Assembly (NCBI RefSeq): GCF_033958435.1
Contig: NC_134144.1
Span: 14,440,010 to 14,504,009, forward strand
Source of the DNA: Carettochelys insculpta
Lineage: Eukaryota; Chordata; Testudines; Carettochelyidae
Direction: 5' to 3'
DNA length: 64,000 nucleotides
Both the position numbers and the translations under genes were made by a program. How positions within the stretch are numbered: position 1 is the stretch's first letter; each line of letters opens with the position of its first letter. This document shows positions 37,627-48,589 of the stretch, piece by piece. Below the pieces are notes generated by a model. The model ran no database searches. It was not told the origin of the DNA and saw only the letters and a list, made by a program, of their open reading frames with translations.

Positions 37627-38244
37627 AAGTTACCTAGAGTAAACACAAATCTGGTGACTTCTCACTTGGTTTGCTGAAGCATTTCAATTAGGAATAAAGT
37701 ACTTCCAGCACATGAACAGAAACCAACATTTTCAGTTCCTGCATGAAGTTTCTTCTGGCCCCTGTTTTAGGGCTTTCTCCCACATTTGGGCCTTGAAAGG
37801 TAGAGGGCTGATCTGGCCTAGTCCAAGTTGCAGCAGCTGAAGTTCACCTGCTGCTGCTGCTGCTGCTACAGAAACAGTGTTCAAAAGTCATGGTAAGTGC
37901 CTTTAGAAGTGTTTGAGTTGGACTGAATGTGGCTTATGCTTGAAAATTAAAACCATTCAAGATACAGACTTCTGGGAGATTTTTGGAAAGAAGAGGGAGG
38001 GACAGAAGAAGGAAAGAATGGAAAATGTGGAAATTAAACTTTAATTCTTACAAAAGCTACAAAGCATAAGAAGTTAATCTAGGCTGAGCTGTCACAATAG
38101 ACAAAAAGGACAAAGGCTGAGTGTTTCATGCATATGAAAGCACCCAAAGTGAGGAAAGACACATGAATAAAATTATTCAAAATAATTCACACTGAAGGGA
38201 CAAGATTTTAATTGTGTTCAACCTTGTGAAAATGAAGCAGGAAC
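37627..38244. other. Intergenic with a (CTG)6 run
   Basis: A (CTG)6 run lies at 37848-37865. Otherwise no feature is recognised. Confidence 0.5.
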
Positions 38245-38252
38245 ACCTAAGG

Positions 38253-38613
38253 CAGTGGTTCCCAACCTTTTCACTAGTGCAGACCCTCAATTGCCCCCCC
38301 CCCAAACCATTCACCAAGCTCCCCATCACTCTCCCCAAACTGTTCATGGGCCCTTATCTAAGCCAATTCTAGCTGCTGAGCACACTTCATTAAAAACAAA
38401 AATGAAACCACAACATAGATTTTCAGACAGCAATTAATAACATTATTGGAAGATATTTAATTTAAAAATAATAATTGATTGTAACTTTGCAATTTATTTT
38501 AAACTTATTTTCTATGACCATTTTTATTTCTTTTTCTTTTTCATGGACCTCCCACCCCACCCCCACTCTTTCAGACTCTTGGAGGTCTGTGGAACCTGGG
38601 TTGGGAACTACTG
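38253..38613 (+). mobile_element. hAT MITE with perfect 8-bp target duplication
   Basis: The left terminus CAGTGGTTCCCAACC and the right terminus read on the minus strand, CAGTAGTTCCCAACC, form inverted repeats. The exact octamer ACCTAAGG flanks both sides (38245-38252 and 38614-38621), the duplication length of hAT elements. The 361-bp body has no transposase frame. Borders are certain to the base. Confidence 0.92.
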
Positions 38614-38855
38614 ACCTAAGGCATATGGTACCTTCATGACCTATTATGAATTTGGTCAGTGAAACGAAATGTTGGATGAAGTGCACGGAAGAGGACATAA
38701 ATAGGTGTGGTCTAAATAAAGTATGCAATTTAGGAAGAGTTGAGGAGATGGTATCAAGCCACTCATTTGTATTTTAGTGTTTTCCAAATTACCTTGCAAT
38801 TGATTGAGACGTCACAGGAGCACTGTCAGACTGCAGGAGAGTCCAGGCCATGAAT

Positions 38856-38988
38856 CGGAGGGGTAACCTTGTTAGTCTGGATCTGGAACAGCAACGAAGG
38901 GTTCTGTGGCACCTTATAGACTAACAGAAAAGTTTTGAGCATGAGCTTTCGTGAGCACAGACTCACTTCATCAGATGCTGGTGAAGAT
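38856..38988 (-). mobile_element. Short Penelope-like element end with 12-bp duplication
   Basis: CAGGCCATGAAT flanks both sides exactly (38844-38855 and 38989-39000). On the minus strand the 133-bp insert has CTGATGA (38974-38968), a GTGAG/CTCAC stem, GAAA (38950-38947) and GCTCATGCTC. The PLE tail follows ('gttagtctataaggtgccac' ... 'agactaacaaggttacc'). It has no coding part. Confidence 0.85.
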
Positions 38989-39056
38989 CAGGCCATGAAT
39001 GTCACTAAATAGAATGAAAATAAATGATAGAAGGTGTAAAGATGAGGCAGCAGGGC

Positions 39057-39345
39057 CAACAGCCATGTCGGGCCCTGGGGAAAGATGGAGGGGGGCTGGT
39101 TCCACACTCCCAGAAGGGGTGAGGCCAAAGGTGAATGTGGCAGGGCTTAGGGAGGTCAGCTCTTAGTGCCCCTGGACTGCAGCACTGGGGCCCCCTCTCC
39201 CCCACTCACAGCCATGCTGAGCAGTGGAGCAGCACTACCATGGCACTTCAAAGGGGCTTGGAGCTCTGGCTGCCATTGTCAAAGTAGCAGCAGTGTAGCC
39301 AAAGGTCTGGGCCCCGGGGCAACTGCCTCCTTTGTGTCCTTGCCC
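39057..39345. repeat. GC-rich dispersed repeat, copy 4
   Basis: Same vocabulary as the copies at 4096, 10640 and 26195 ('cacttcaaaggggcttggag', 'ggtctgggccccggggcaac'). Short frames on both strands here are by-products. Confidence 0.5.
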
Positions 39346-39984
39346 AGCCCTGCCCATCAGCAGTCTTGAGGTGAGCTGAGGTAGTTTTAAACAGGGCCTC
39401 TAATTGGTGAGGACAAAGGGCAAACATGCTCAAGAGATGCTGAGCCTCTGCTAGGACTATGCAAATCATTCAGAAAGGGAGGAAGAATGGAAAAACAATT
39501 ACATGCAGTGCTGCATACAAAGGAAACGGGATATAGAGTACTCTAGGGAGAAATATAGAAAAACCTCTAAAACAGACAGACTAGTATGAATGCAAACAAG
39601 AACTTTCAAGGAGGTGGCTTTCTGAACAAGAAGTGCAAAGAAAATCCAAAAATCAGTAGTACTGCAAGCAAGTTTGATTTTAGCAAAAGGGAAAAGATTG
39701 TGGGAAGGAAACATGGCTAACACAGACTCTCACTGACCAAAGCACCATTGAAAGAAAAGGGACGACTCATGCTTTGGAAAATCTGTGCTTTAATAAGTCT
39801 GAGATTCAGGGCTGGAAAGTACAAATGTAAACACTGCAGCCCATAATTGCAGGGCACAGCAAAACCTTTCTTGGACACCATCCCTCCTGTGCTGTGAATG
39901 AGGCTGGGATCCTGTGGCAAAAATAATCTGTAAATTACATGATCATACACTATCAATATGCATATGCACAAGTGGGCTCAGGGA
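39346..39984. other. Intergenic, no feature recognised
   Basis: Non-coding sequence. Confidence 0.4.
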
Positions 39985-40195
39985 GGTGGAGGGAATGAGA
40001 GCTCAGTGGTTTAAGCTCTGGTTCCCGCTAAACCCAGCGTTGTATGCTTAATCCTTGAGGGGGCCATTTAAGCCTCTGGGGCAAATAGATTAAAAAAAAA
40101 CACATATGTGGTAGGGATGGTGATAGGTCCTGCTAATAGGGCAGGAAACTGGACTGAATGGCCTTTGAAGGTCCCTTACAGTTCTATGAGATAGG
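39985..40195 (+). mobile_element. tRNA-derived SINE (Cry I-like), copy A
   Basis: The head 'agagctcagtggtttaagct' and 'cttaatccttgagggggcca' gives Pol III A- and B-box-like sequence. An A-rich linker (40090-40100) and the tail 'tggactgaatggcctttgaa ggtcccttacagttctatga' follow. Strong evidence for a turtle genome. Confidence 0.85.
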
Positions 40196-40230
40196 TATAT
40201 TGACATACATACATTATATTTTTTTTATTT

Positions 40231-40231
<1 letters not shown>

Positions 40232-40262
<31 letters not shown>
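40232..40262. repeat. (TA)n(CA)n microsatellite
   Basis: TA units followed by about ten CA units between the two SINE copies. Confidence 0.95.
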
Positions 40263-40472
40263 GCTGAGGGGGAAAAGTGGACGATAGATCCGTGGTTAGA
40301 GCTCTGGCCTTGTAAGCCCAGCGTCATAAGTTAAATCCTTGAAGGGGCCTTTTAGGGGACTGGAGCAGGTTAGATTTAAAAAAAAAAAATCTGGTGATAG
40401 GTGCTGCTGTAAGGGCAGGGGACTGTACTTAATGACCTCTCAAGGTCCCTTCAAGCTCTATGAGATATGCAT
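40263..40472 (+). mobile_element. tRNA-derived SINE (Cry I-like), copy B
   Basis: Same order as copy A: a 'gatccgtggttagagctctg' head, a 'ttaaatccttgaaggggcct' B-box-like part, an A-run at 40378-40389, and the tail 'ctcaaggtcccttcaagctc tatgagat'. It is more diverged in the head than copy A. Confidence 0.85.
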
Positions 40473-41189
40473 TTAAGGTTGAATAGACAATCTTAATTCT
40501 GGTATTTTGTAGCTACTGAGCGATTGACTTTGCATCCTTCACATCCAAAAGCTACATTGAAAGAATGTTGTGTGTCCACTATAGTGCTTCTAGTTCACGA
40601 TGAAAAGGAAAATTGTGCCACTTCACATATGAATGTCCTGGGAGAAGAAACGACAAGACTGATTCAAATGAATATCAGGACACTGGAGAAACTAAGAACA
40701 AAAGGGAATAAATGTAATGCAGATTTGTGCACGGTAATGTCAATGTACAAAAAATATTAAATCCCTAATGGCTGTACATTTACTAGGAGAAAAGTGAGGA
40801 ATAATGCTTGGAGAACTCTGAAGTCTATGGCACAGTGCTTAACAGCAAGTAGTAGGATTTGCAAAATCAAATTCAAGGATGTATAGAAAGAGTTGTGTGT
40901 AATTTAGAGGGAATTATTCTAGCAGCAAATACCATTCAAACTCCTTTGAAACACTCTGCAGAGCTCTGGTTAGGCTATCTCCTTCTGGCCATCGCGCGCA
41001 GCCCCCACCTGGGGCCTCTCCGGCGCATCGTCTGCAGCCCATCCTAAGCGGTGATCTTTTGCTTTCGTGGGCCTTGGGGGGCGGGCCTGTCCTTGCCTGC
41101 GGGCAGCCCACCAGCCTTAGACAGGTCCTCGCCGGCCACTACAGGTCATGGGCCAGTGGCTCTAGGCTGGAGCCGGCCCCTGCAATGGT
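40473..41189. other. Intergenic, GC-rich right half
   Basis: 40473-40930 is AT-rich with a featureless 78-codon frame. 40960-41189 rises sharply in GC ('ggccatcgcgcgcagccccc', 'ggggggcgggcctgtccttg') just before PLE homology begins. It may be a decayed part of that element or a separate repeat. Confidence 0.35.
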
Positions 41190-41897
41190 CCTTGCTGCCA
41201 ACTCTGCTCACTTGTCTACGCCAGTGACATCATCACAGGACCTAACATCAACCATACCATCAGGGTCTCCTTTACCTGCACATCTACTGATGTAATGTGT
41301 GCCGGCAATGCCCCACTGCGGTTTGCATTGGCCAGACTGGACAGTCTCTACGTGAAAGAGTGGATGCACATAGATCAGACATCAGGAACGGTAATGTACA
41401 GGGGTCTGTGGGGGAACACTTCAATCTCCCTTGACACTCAGTGGCAGATTTAAGGGTGGCAGTCTTGAAACAAAGAAATTTCAAAAATCAAATGGAGAGA
41501 GAAATCTCTGAGCTGCAATTTATTTGCAAATTTGATTCCATTAACCAAGGATTAAACAGACTGGGAGTCGCTCGCAGCTTACAAAAACAGCTTCTCAGCT
41601 TCTCTGCCCTGGGTGTTAAGATCTCCCCATTAGACTCTGACAATGGCTCATTTCCCCCTGTCTGGTCTGATTTGCTTTTTCCTCTTTTGATACGTACTGT
41701 TGATAATGGGCCATTTCCACCTTGCTGAATAGACCTTGTCAGCTATGGCCCACCCTTTTACTGGAACCCCACTTTTTAAATACCCTTCTGAAACCACCCC
41801 CCCAACTCATGCATCTGATGAAGCAGGTCTTTGCCCACGAAAGCTTATGCTCCAAAATATCTGTTAGTCTATAAGGTGCCACAAGATTTCTTGTTAT
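41190..41897 (+). mobile_element. Penelope-like element, GIY-YIG end and tail, decayed
   Basis: Collinear with the copy at 26600: 'cagtgacatcatcacaggac' then a worn GIY-YIG block ('gtttgcattggccagactgg' where YVGQT is expected). A readable C-terminal stretch follows (QRNFKNQMEREISELQFICK, from about 41471). CTGATGA at 41815-41821, GAAA at 41839-41842 and GCTTATGCTC at 41843-41852 form the hammerhead-like motif, although stem II is damaged. The tail stops at 'tcttgtt'. Confidence 0.75.
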
Positions 41898-42944
41898 CAT
41901 ATCTGTGTGATGCAATAACTCCTGCCTTCAAGATGGTGTAGCAGGGACAGACTCAAAATTCAGAGCTTTGGGCAAGTTTGACTCTGAAGATGGTATTTGC
42001 AGCTGAAGCCCTTCTATGATTTATAAGCTAGAATCTTTTAAAACAATAAGAAAAAAAAGGCACAATTTGTAATTTAAAGGGATTCTGACAAGGCCAACAG
42101 GTCAGAATGAAATCTAGCTGAAAAACACCGCTAAAAACACCATCTCCCCAGAGTGTTAAATTTCCCAGCTCCTCAAGGTAGAGAGTTGCAGCACTGCTGA
42201 AATGTCAGCTCTACAGCCGGGTGATCCAGCAGCTGCAAGTCAAGGACACTAAGGTGTTCCAGATAGGAAGATTTATCCTCCTGGACAAACTCATGGCAGT
42301 ATGACACCAGCATCACCACCTGGCACCAATCACATGCATACCTCATTGCAACTGTTCTGTGTCCTGCCTGCTCTGTTCTTGTGTATTGCAAAAACCAAGT
42401 CTGCTCTCCAGCCCTGTTCTGAGGGAAAGCACAAGAGTGTTATTGCATGTCTAATTTTAGATCTCTCTGGTTCTGGTGGCATGACTTCAAAGTCAGTAGT
42501 GAAATTACAGACTCAGTCTGTTCCCATTAGTGTCGCGGGCTAACTCCCTGTTGACAGCGCCTTACGCTAGGAACACATCATCAAGATTGCATGAAGTGTA
42601 CACTGTAGATGAGGCCAGTGCAACAGTTATTTTTTCACACAGCCACAGATCTGTATGGTGCTTTACAGGCCCCTGTTGAGAGCACTACTATCTAAAGTAA
42701 AATGAAATGACAGATACGTGGAGAGAAGGGTAGAGCCTATAAAACATTGACAGCCAATGACAGACAACCCCCTGCCAACTCCAAGATAACAGAGTTGTTA
42801 ATGGAAAGATGAGACTCCTCTGTTAGGAAGGTCACTGTCGTGAGTAGGAGAACATAGGATTTAGGGGAGCTCTGTCCCTTTCAAGAGTCTGATTTGTCTT
42901 CTGTTTGTGGGAGAAAACAGAAGACTAAAAATAAAAATACAAAA
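41898..42944. other. Intergenic, no feature recognised
   Basis: Non-coding sequence. The frames at 42173-42543 on opposite strands have no recognisable domain. Confidence 0.4.
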
Positions 42945-43227
42945 AAGTGTCTCAGCACACTTTTACTGGACTCGCTTACCTTCTCAATTTAATTTAATTT
43001 AATTTAACCATTTAATTATAAAATCAACTGGAATACACATATTTTACTTACATGTTAGTGCATAGTATGTAGAGCAGTACAAAACGAGTCATTGTGTGAA
43101 ATGTCCATTTGTATTGATATCACTAGTGTTTTTTACTGAGCCCACTCTAAATCTGCATTTTATTGTACCCCATGGAAGACCTCGGCAAAACCCCAGGTGT
43201 ACACGTACCCCTGGTTGAGAATCGCTG
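42945..43227 (+). mobile_element. hAT-like MITE
   Basis: The right terminus on the minus strand reads CAGCGATTCTCAACCAGGGG, typical of hAT ends. Inside are an (ATTTA)n patch near 42987-43006 and 'acatgttagtgcatagtatg'. The left terminus near 'gtgtctcagcaca' is worn. Confidence 0.6.
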
Positions 43228-43270
43228 CTTTAAGCTATTTCTGTATCACAGAGAAGCTTGAGCTAATGAA

Positions 43271-43291
43271 TTTAAAAAAAAAAAAAAAAAA
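43271..43291. repeat. Poly(A) run
   Basis: About 20 consecutive A on the plus strand; it gives an all-Phe stretch in the minus-strand frame here. Confidence 0.9.
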
Positions 43292-43304
43292 AGCACCATG
43301 GGCA

Positions 43305-43457
43305 TTGCAACTAGGGCTCAAGTACACCTGACCTCTGGGCTTGGGAACCCAGATAGCAACATCTAAAGTGCTGTTTTTAGCCTGCTCACTCACTAGTGAG
43401 AGCCTGTCTACCCAAGCTGGGAAGCACACCCCGCAGCTATAGTGTAGACACACCCTG
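43305..43457 (+). mobile_element. MITE fragment ending in GTAGACACACCC
   Basis: The right end 'agctatagtgtagacacacc c' is the inverse of a GGGTGTGTCTACACT terminus shared by common turtle MITEs. The 118-codon minus-strand frame here has no domain. The left half is missing or unrecognised. Confidence 0.45.
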
Positions 43458-45123
43458 AGTACCAAGCACTGAAAAGCAACACGGAGGACACTTGCAAATG
43501 TAACCTGTATAACCTGAACTGGAACCAGCCTTGAAGACAGAATGGAAAAACTGGGACAGAGCCCACAAATGATCACGGGAAAAAAGCCCACTTTATTTAA
43601 ATTGGTAACCTAAATCAGTGCCTGCTACTATTACTGACAGAAATTAAGCCTTTTGGATTAATCTACTTGTACAACTGATCTTAAACATGAGGAAATTGTC
43701 GCCTTTGTAGCATGTGAATAGATTATAGTGCTTCAGAGGAATCCAGAACCAAAGCTGGTGAGCATGTAAAGATTCACTAACGTGCCAAATCTAGAGAATC
43801 CAGAGACTGTTCAAAAAGGGTTGAAGACTGTATAGTGAGAACAATAAATTGGTGCCTCACTAGCCATCCTTAACACTTGCACTACTATGTAGCTTATTGG
43901 ATGAGGACATCTACTGGTGAATTGAATGTGCAAACAATTTGTGTAGCTAATTTTAATGAGAATTTTTAAATAATTTAATGACTCAGAGAAAAACATTGGT
44001 TTACTGACAAAGGCTTATGGGTAGGTAGTACAATGGCTGTTCCAGATGAAGAAAAAACAAAAAATCTCCAAAAATCCAATGAGGAACAGCTACAAATGGC
44101 ATGGCTACCCTGAAATTCAAATCAAGAAATACATCATCAAGGGGAGCAGATTCTTTCATCTTTAGGCCACCAGTTCAAATCTACCTCAGGCATTTTACCA
44201 TCTGTCTGCTCCTAGACAGTCTACCCAAGATGAATTAATGGGCTCAGGTCTGCTATTTGTGGAGGAGAGGCAACTTTGCAAGAAGTGGCTTCCAAAATCT
44301 GTTGTATTTTTTTCAAAAATGTATAGAAATAGGGACCATAGTGCACTTGATGTAGAGGCCATAGTAGTAATTCTTTCTATGGGACCACAGATGTTTCTGA
44401 TGCTTTGTAGCTGAACATAAAAACTAGATCCCAGGCCTAACTGAATTACTGCCTTAAATAAAGACAAAGAGACACCAGTCCACACATTTTATAAATCTGC
44501 CTACATTAGTTACTGGCCCTTTAAAATATGCCAGTATGTGAGAAAGAGGGATATACTTTTGAACAGCCTGCTCTCAGCACCTATTTTGTGATCCAAGGTA
44601 GAACATAAGCCCATTTTTCCAACCTCATTGCATAGACTGTACTTAGTGCTCTCAGTTTTATTAGTTGTAATTCATAATGCTTAAAAATTGCAGCTTCCCA
44701 ATTTATTTGATACAGCAAAGGAAAAGACAGTCTTAAATAATGCCATGCCAAGTGGGGATTCACACTGTTTTAGTTGATTAGATGACCACAAGACACACCA
44801 GCCCTGCTCAATCTTAACTCTGAAAGGATGAGACCATACATATGTAAAACTCCAAGTAGCTCCCTTCACTAGAAATACTTATGCTAGAAGTACAGCGTTG
44901 TTAGCAAACCATACCTGGTTCACTCCAAATCAGCAGTTCAGCAAACAAAACAGGGTTTGTTTTTCCTTTAACTCTGCCAAAAGGACTGTCCCTTTCCTTT
45001 TCAGTGGTCTTTGAACATTTTCACTGATATGTGAAAAGTCATAAAATGGGAGGGTTCAGCAATATCACACTATTATATTTTTTTTGACCAGTCCCACAAA
45101 CAGAAGACCAAGTTCTGCTGAAA
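43458..45123. other. Intergenic, no feature recognised
   Basis: AT-rich, non-coding. Small minus-strand frames at 44195-44869 show no domain. Confidence 0.4.
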
Positions 45124-45316
45124 CAGGGGTTTTCAGCCTTTCCAGACTCCTGTATCCCTTCCAGGGATCCAAATTCTGTGTACCCTCAGTTTCCTTCACT
45201 TAAAAACTACTCACAAAAGTCAGACACAAAAATAAACTAGTATCACAGCACGCTATTTCTGAAAAATTGCTTACATGCTCATTTTTACCATGTGATCGTA
45301 AAATAAATTGATTGTA

Positions 45317-45379
<63 letters not shown>

Positions 45380-45610
45380 ACATTTCAGTGCAATACTTCA
45401 GCTTGTTTTTCACTTTTCAGCCTTGTCTGAAGTCAAAACACTGCCACCTGGGGCTGAAGCATGTAACTTAACTACATGACCCTCCTTGGGGCACAACTGA
45501 GGCCCTGGGCAGTTACCCTGCTTGCTACCCCCTCATGAGTTCTACATTTGTGGCCCCCCAAACCCATCCCATGACCCCTGTGGGAGTTCCAACCCCCAGG
45601 TTAAACACTG
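45124..45610 (+). mobile_element. hAT-like element carrying a TA microsatellite
   Basis: The left end CAGGGGTTTTCAGCC and the right end read on the minus strand (CAGTGTTTAACCTGGGGG) match hAT termini. The interior ('gtgatcgtaaaataaattga', 'catttcagtgcaatacttca') follows the same family order as 42945-43227. A clean 8-bp duplication is not seen. Confidence 0.65.
45320..45373. repeat. (TA)n microsatellite
   Basis: About 27 uninterrupted TA units inside the hAT-like element. Confidence 0.97.
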
Positions 45611-46236
45611 ATCTAGAGTAATGAATGTTGAGACCTGGTTGAGAACCTCTGTGCATGTAGTTCCTCCCATAGCACCAGTTCTGAAGTTCCACGTCTGTGC
45701 AATTTCTTCTGTAGAGCTAATGTTCAGGGTCTTGAAGGGCATCTCAGCTATGCTGAAAAACAGTGTTTTCCTACAGCTGCTATGGGCAGAGAAAATTTCC
45801 CTATTTTGTAACACTATACAACATGAATGGTCCAAATGTGACTAGACAGATCTAGTGAAGAGGCATTTAGAGAATCAAGTACACTCCACTGCAAGGGTAG
45901 AACAGTATATTTTACTTCATTTTGTTCTCATGTAACGTTTCAAGTAATGGGACTATGATCCACTTCTTTGGAAGACCAGCGCACAAGATAATGGGGCCCT
46001 TCCAGAACAATTTTTTCTGATATTCACATGTATGCTCCTTTTGATTTCCACCCACATAAATGGCCTTTTACCCTTCCATCAAATCCTATTCTCTTGTTGA
46101 TTACAGCCCTTTACCTGCTTGTAGTGTGCAAGGCCAGTCAGGCAGGGGGACATTTCACCTTGGCCATAAGCTCAAAGAGCCCCTCAAATTTAGACACTTG
46201 TTAATTTTTTGGCATTTGATAAGTTTCACAACTTGT
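45611..46236. other. Intergenic, no feature recognised
   Basis: Non-coding. The open frame through the LINE at 46256 is extended backward into this region by chance. Confidence 0.5.
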
Positions 46237-46255
46237 TTTATGGGCACCCTCAATA

Positions 46256-47147
46256 GCTCAGTCTCCAAGTCTCCAAATGTACTTGCTCAGGACGTTGCTG
46301 TTTCTCCATCAATCAGCACTGACAACTATACGTTAGAGGTCGTCCATGAGTTCATTTACCTTGGGTCCACCATCACTGACACCCTGTCCTTGGAGACTGA
46401 GCTAAATAGGAGGATTGGTAAAGCAGCCACAACTCTGTCCAGACTCAGCGAGAGAGTGTGGAATAACAACAAGCTGTACACTCACACCAAAATGCAAGTC
46501 TACAGAGCCTGCATCCTCAGCACCCTCCTTTACAGCAGCGAGACTTGGACCCTGTACGCCCACCAGGAAAAGAGGCTGAACGTCTTCCACTTATGCTGCC
46601 TCAGGTGCATCCTTGGAATATCGTGGAAGGACAGAGTGTCCAACACTACCATCATTGAGCAAGCTGGAATCCCAACTATGCACACCCTCCTCAGGCAGGG
46701 GCGGCTTCGCTGGCTTGGCCACGTCCACAGGATGAATGATGGAAGGATCCCAAAAGACATCCTGTGTGGTGAGCTAGCCTCTGGCAAAAGACCTCCCAGA
46801 TGCCCCCAGCTGAGCTACAAGGATGTTTTCAAGAGAGACCTCAGGAAAGTAGACATCAAGCCAGACAGCTGGGAGGAGCTGGCAGACAATCGCAGCAGAT
46901 GGAGGCAGGAACTATACAAGGGCCTTCAGAAGGGTGAGTTGAGTATCACACAGCTAGCAAAGGAGAAGCAAGCCCACAGAAAGCACAGCAAGGACCTGCC
47001 AGACACCCATTACATATGCAACAGATGCAGCAAGGACTGTCACTCTCGTGTGGGTCTTCACACTCACAGTCGATGCTGCAAATGAGGATGCCAAACGGAA
47101 CTACGAAGGGCGTGATCCATAGTCCACATAGACTGAAGGATGCTACA
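46256..47147 (+). mobile_element. LINE insertion with open C-terminal frame and 19-bp target duplication
   Basis: TTTATGGGCACCCTCAATA occurs exactly at 46237-46255 and 47148-47166, so the insert is 892 bp and defined to the base. One frame stays open from the left border to the stop at 47083-47085. It encodes VVHEFIYLGSTI, then RRIGKAATTLSRLSERVW, YRACILSTLLYSSETWTLY, CLRCILGISWKDRV, RQGRLRWLGHVHRM and DGRIPKDILCGEL. It closes with a C2H2-like finger (CNRC, then H at the HTHSRC end). These are the thumb and C-terminal part of a non-LTR retrotransposon polymerase; catalytic and endonuclease domains are lost by 5' truncation. The 3' end after the stop is only 62 nt and lacks a poly(A) tail. Confidence 0.93.
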
Positions 47148-47323
47148 TTTATGGGCACCCTCAATAATTAGTGCCTTTGCACAGAAAGAGTCCAGATTGT
47201 TAACATTCAAATATCTCACATTTTGATGCCTTATTTTTTTATTTTTTTATGGTAGGGACCTCTCTGGACCTCTGAGGGGCCCTGGCAGAGTTCTCCACTC
47301 TTTATTATCATTTAGTTAAGCTA

Positions 47324-47450
47324 AATGCATCTAACGAAGCAGGTCTTTGCCCACAAAAGCTCATGCTCCAAAATATCTGTTTGTCTGTAAGGTGCCACAG
47401 GACTTCCTGTTGTTTTTGAAGATACAGACTAACTCAGCTACCTCTGATAC
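47324..47450 (+). mobile_element. Short Penelope-like element end with 11-bp duplication
   Basis: TAGTTAAGCTA (47313-47323) and TAGTTAAACTA (47451-47461) flank it, 10 of 11 identical. The insert begins just before 'gcatctaacgaagcagg', a mutated form of the CTGATGAAG motif. It continues 'tgcccacaaaagctcatgct' and the PLE tail to 'cagctacctctgat'. Confidence 0.8.
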
Positions 47451-47461
47451 TAGTTAAACTA

Positions 47462-48365
47462 TATGTATGGAACACTTTTAGTTTTATCTCAAGTTATTCC
47501 AGTAAGCACCCCTGCCTGTTTTGTTATTTCTTTCTGAATTTCCTCCAGTTGTTTTCAGCATTTGTCTGTTTATGAAATGACCATACACATATACCAAACT
47601 CTACAGATGAACCTCCAGTATGGTACTCTAATTAGTCACATGTGCTACCCTAACCATGGTGGCTCTCCTCACTGGCAGGTAATATTCCAAACAGTTATTT
47701 AAGGCATTGTTGGCTATCGCTTCAGCCATCTTTCAGCACTACCTGCTTTCCAGGTTTCGGTCAGCCATTGATGTGTTTCCTATTCCAGCTGCAATCCTGA
47801 CTTCTCTGGCTGACCTCTGTATTACAAACTGATATAGAACAGCAATCTCATCCAAGCGCACATCTTCACAGTTCATTAGTGTGCTGTTTATTCTTCTGTT
47901 TACTTTCCACTTGGGGATGTGACTTAACTGACAGATGCATCAGTCTGCTAGAAACCCAAATTTGATCTACTCCACTTACCATATTACTCCTCTTTGGCTA
48001 AAGGGCCATGTACAGTTTTTAATTTGCATCAAAGATTTCCAAACCCAAGTCATAAAAGATGACAAAATATATACATTTTTGAATACATAATCTTAGATCT
48101 TCACCCACTGATATAGGAAGTGCTGTTATCTGTAAAACTTTTTTCAACAGTTGAAATTACAGGAATTCTCCAATACAAAATCAGATGGATGACAACCAAA
48201 GTAATTTGTTCTCATTTAGTTTCCCAGAATGTTGAAAACTTGATAAAATCCTAGCTATGTTGTACTGCCAAGAAACCCTTTTATAACCCCAGTTAGACTG
48301 AGGAAAATTTATGTTACAATTTTTGTGATTCTCCAACCCCAATGCCTCACAATAATAGTTCTTGA
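47462..48365. other. Intergenic, no feature recognised
   Basis: Non-coding sequence without recognisable repeats. Confidence 0.4.
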
Positions 48366-48578
48366 GACAAGGTGTGAAAGGTAATATCCTTTATTGGACC
48401 AACTTCTATTGGTGAGAGACAAACTCTTGAGCTTACACACAGCTGATGTAGATGTGAAGAGCTCTGCATAAGCTTGATAACTTGTCTCTCTCCCCAACTT
48501 AAGTTGGTCCAATAAAAGATATCACCTCACCCATCTTCTCTTTATAATATCCTAGGACCAACATGGCTACAACACTGC
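48366..48578. mobile_element. Palindromic PLE-like end, second family
   Basis: The left arm (minus, 48366-48440) and right arm (plus, 48468-48578) share 'aagttggtccaataaaagatat', 'acctcacccatctt' and 'gacttgtctctc' in opposite orientation. The centre has 'gaagagctctgcataagctt gataactt', a worn CTGAAGAAGAGCT-loop-AGCTCGAAAGCTT hairpin. The architecture parallels the PLE palindrome at 60627, with a different sequence. Class assignment is inference. Confidence 0.55.
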
Positions 48579-48589
48579 TTACAGTGATA

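Noticed and set aside
37253..37637. Overlapping frames of 80-124 codons on both strands
   Set aside because: They arise from repeated TGTCAACA/GTCGACAG words of a MITE-like element, and all phases are about equally open.
24731..41897. GIY-YIG endonuclease as a host DNA-repair gene
   Set aside because: The motif recurs in three decayed copies, each followed by the same PLE tail, so it belongs to a retroelement.
46060..46255. The first 65 or so codons of the 341-codon frame at 46060
   Set aside because: They lie outside the LINE insertion defined by the 19-bp duplication. The frame happens to be open into the flank.
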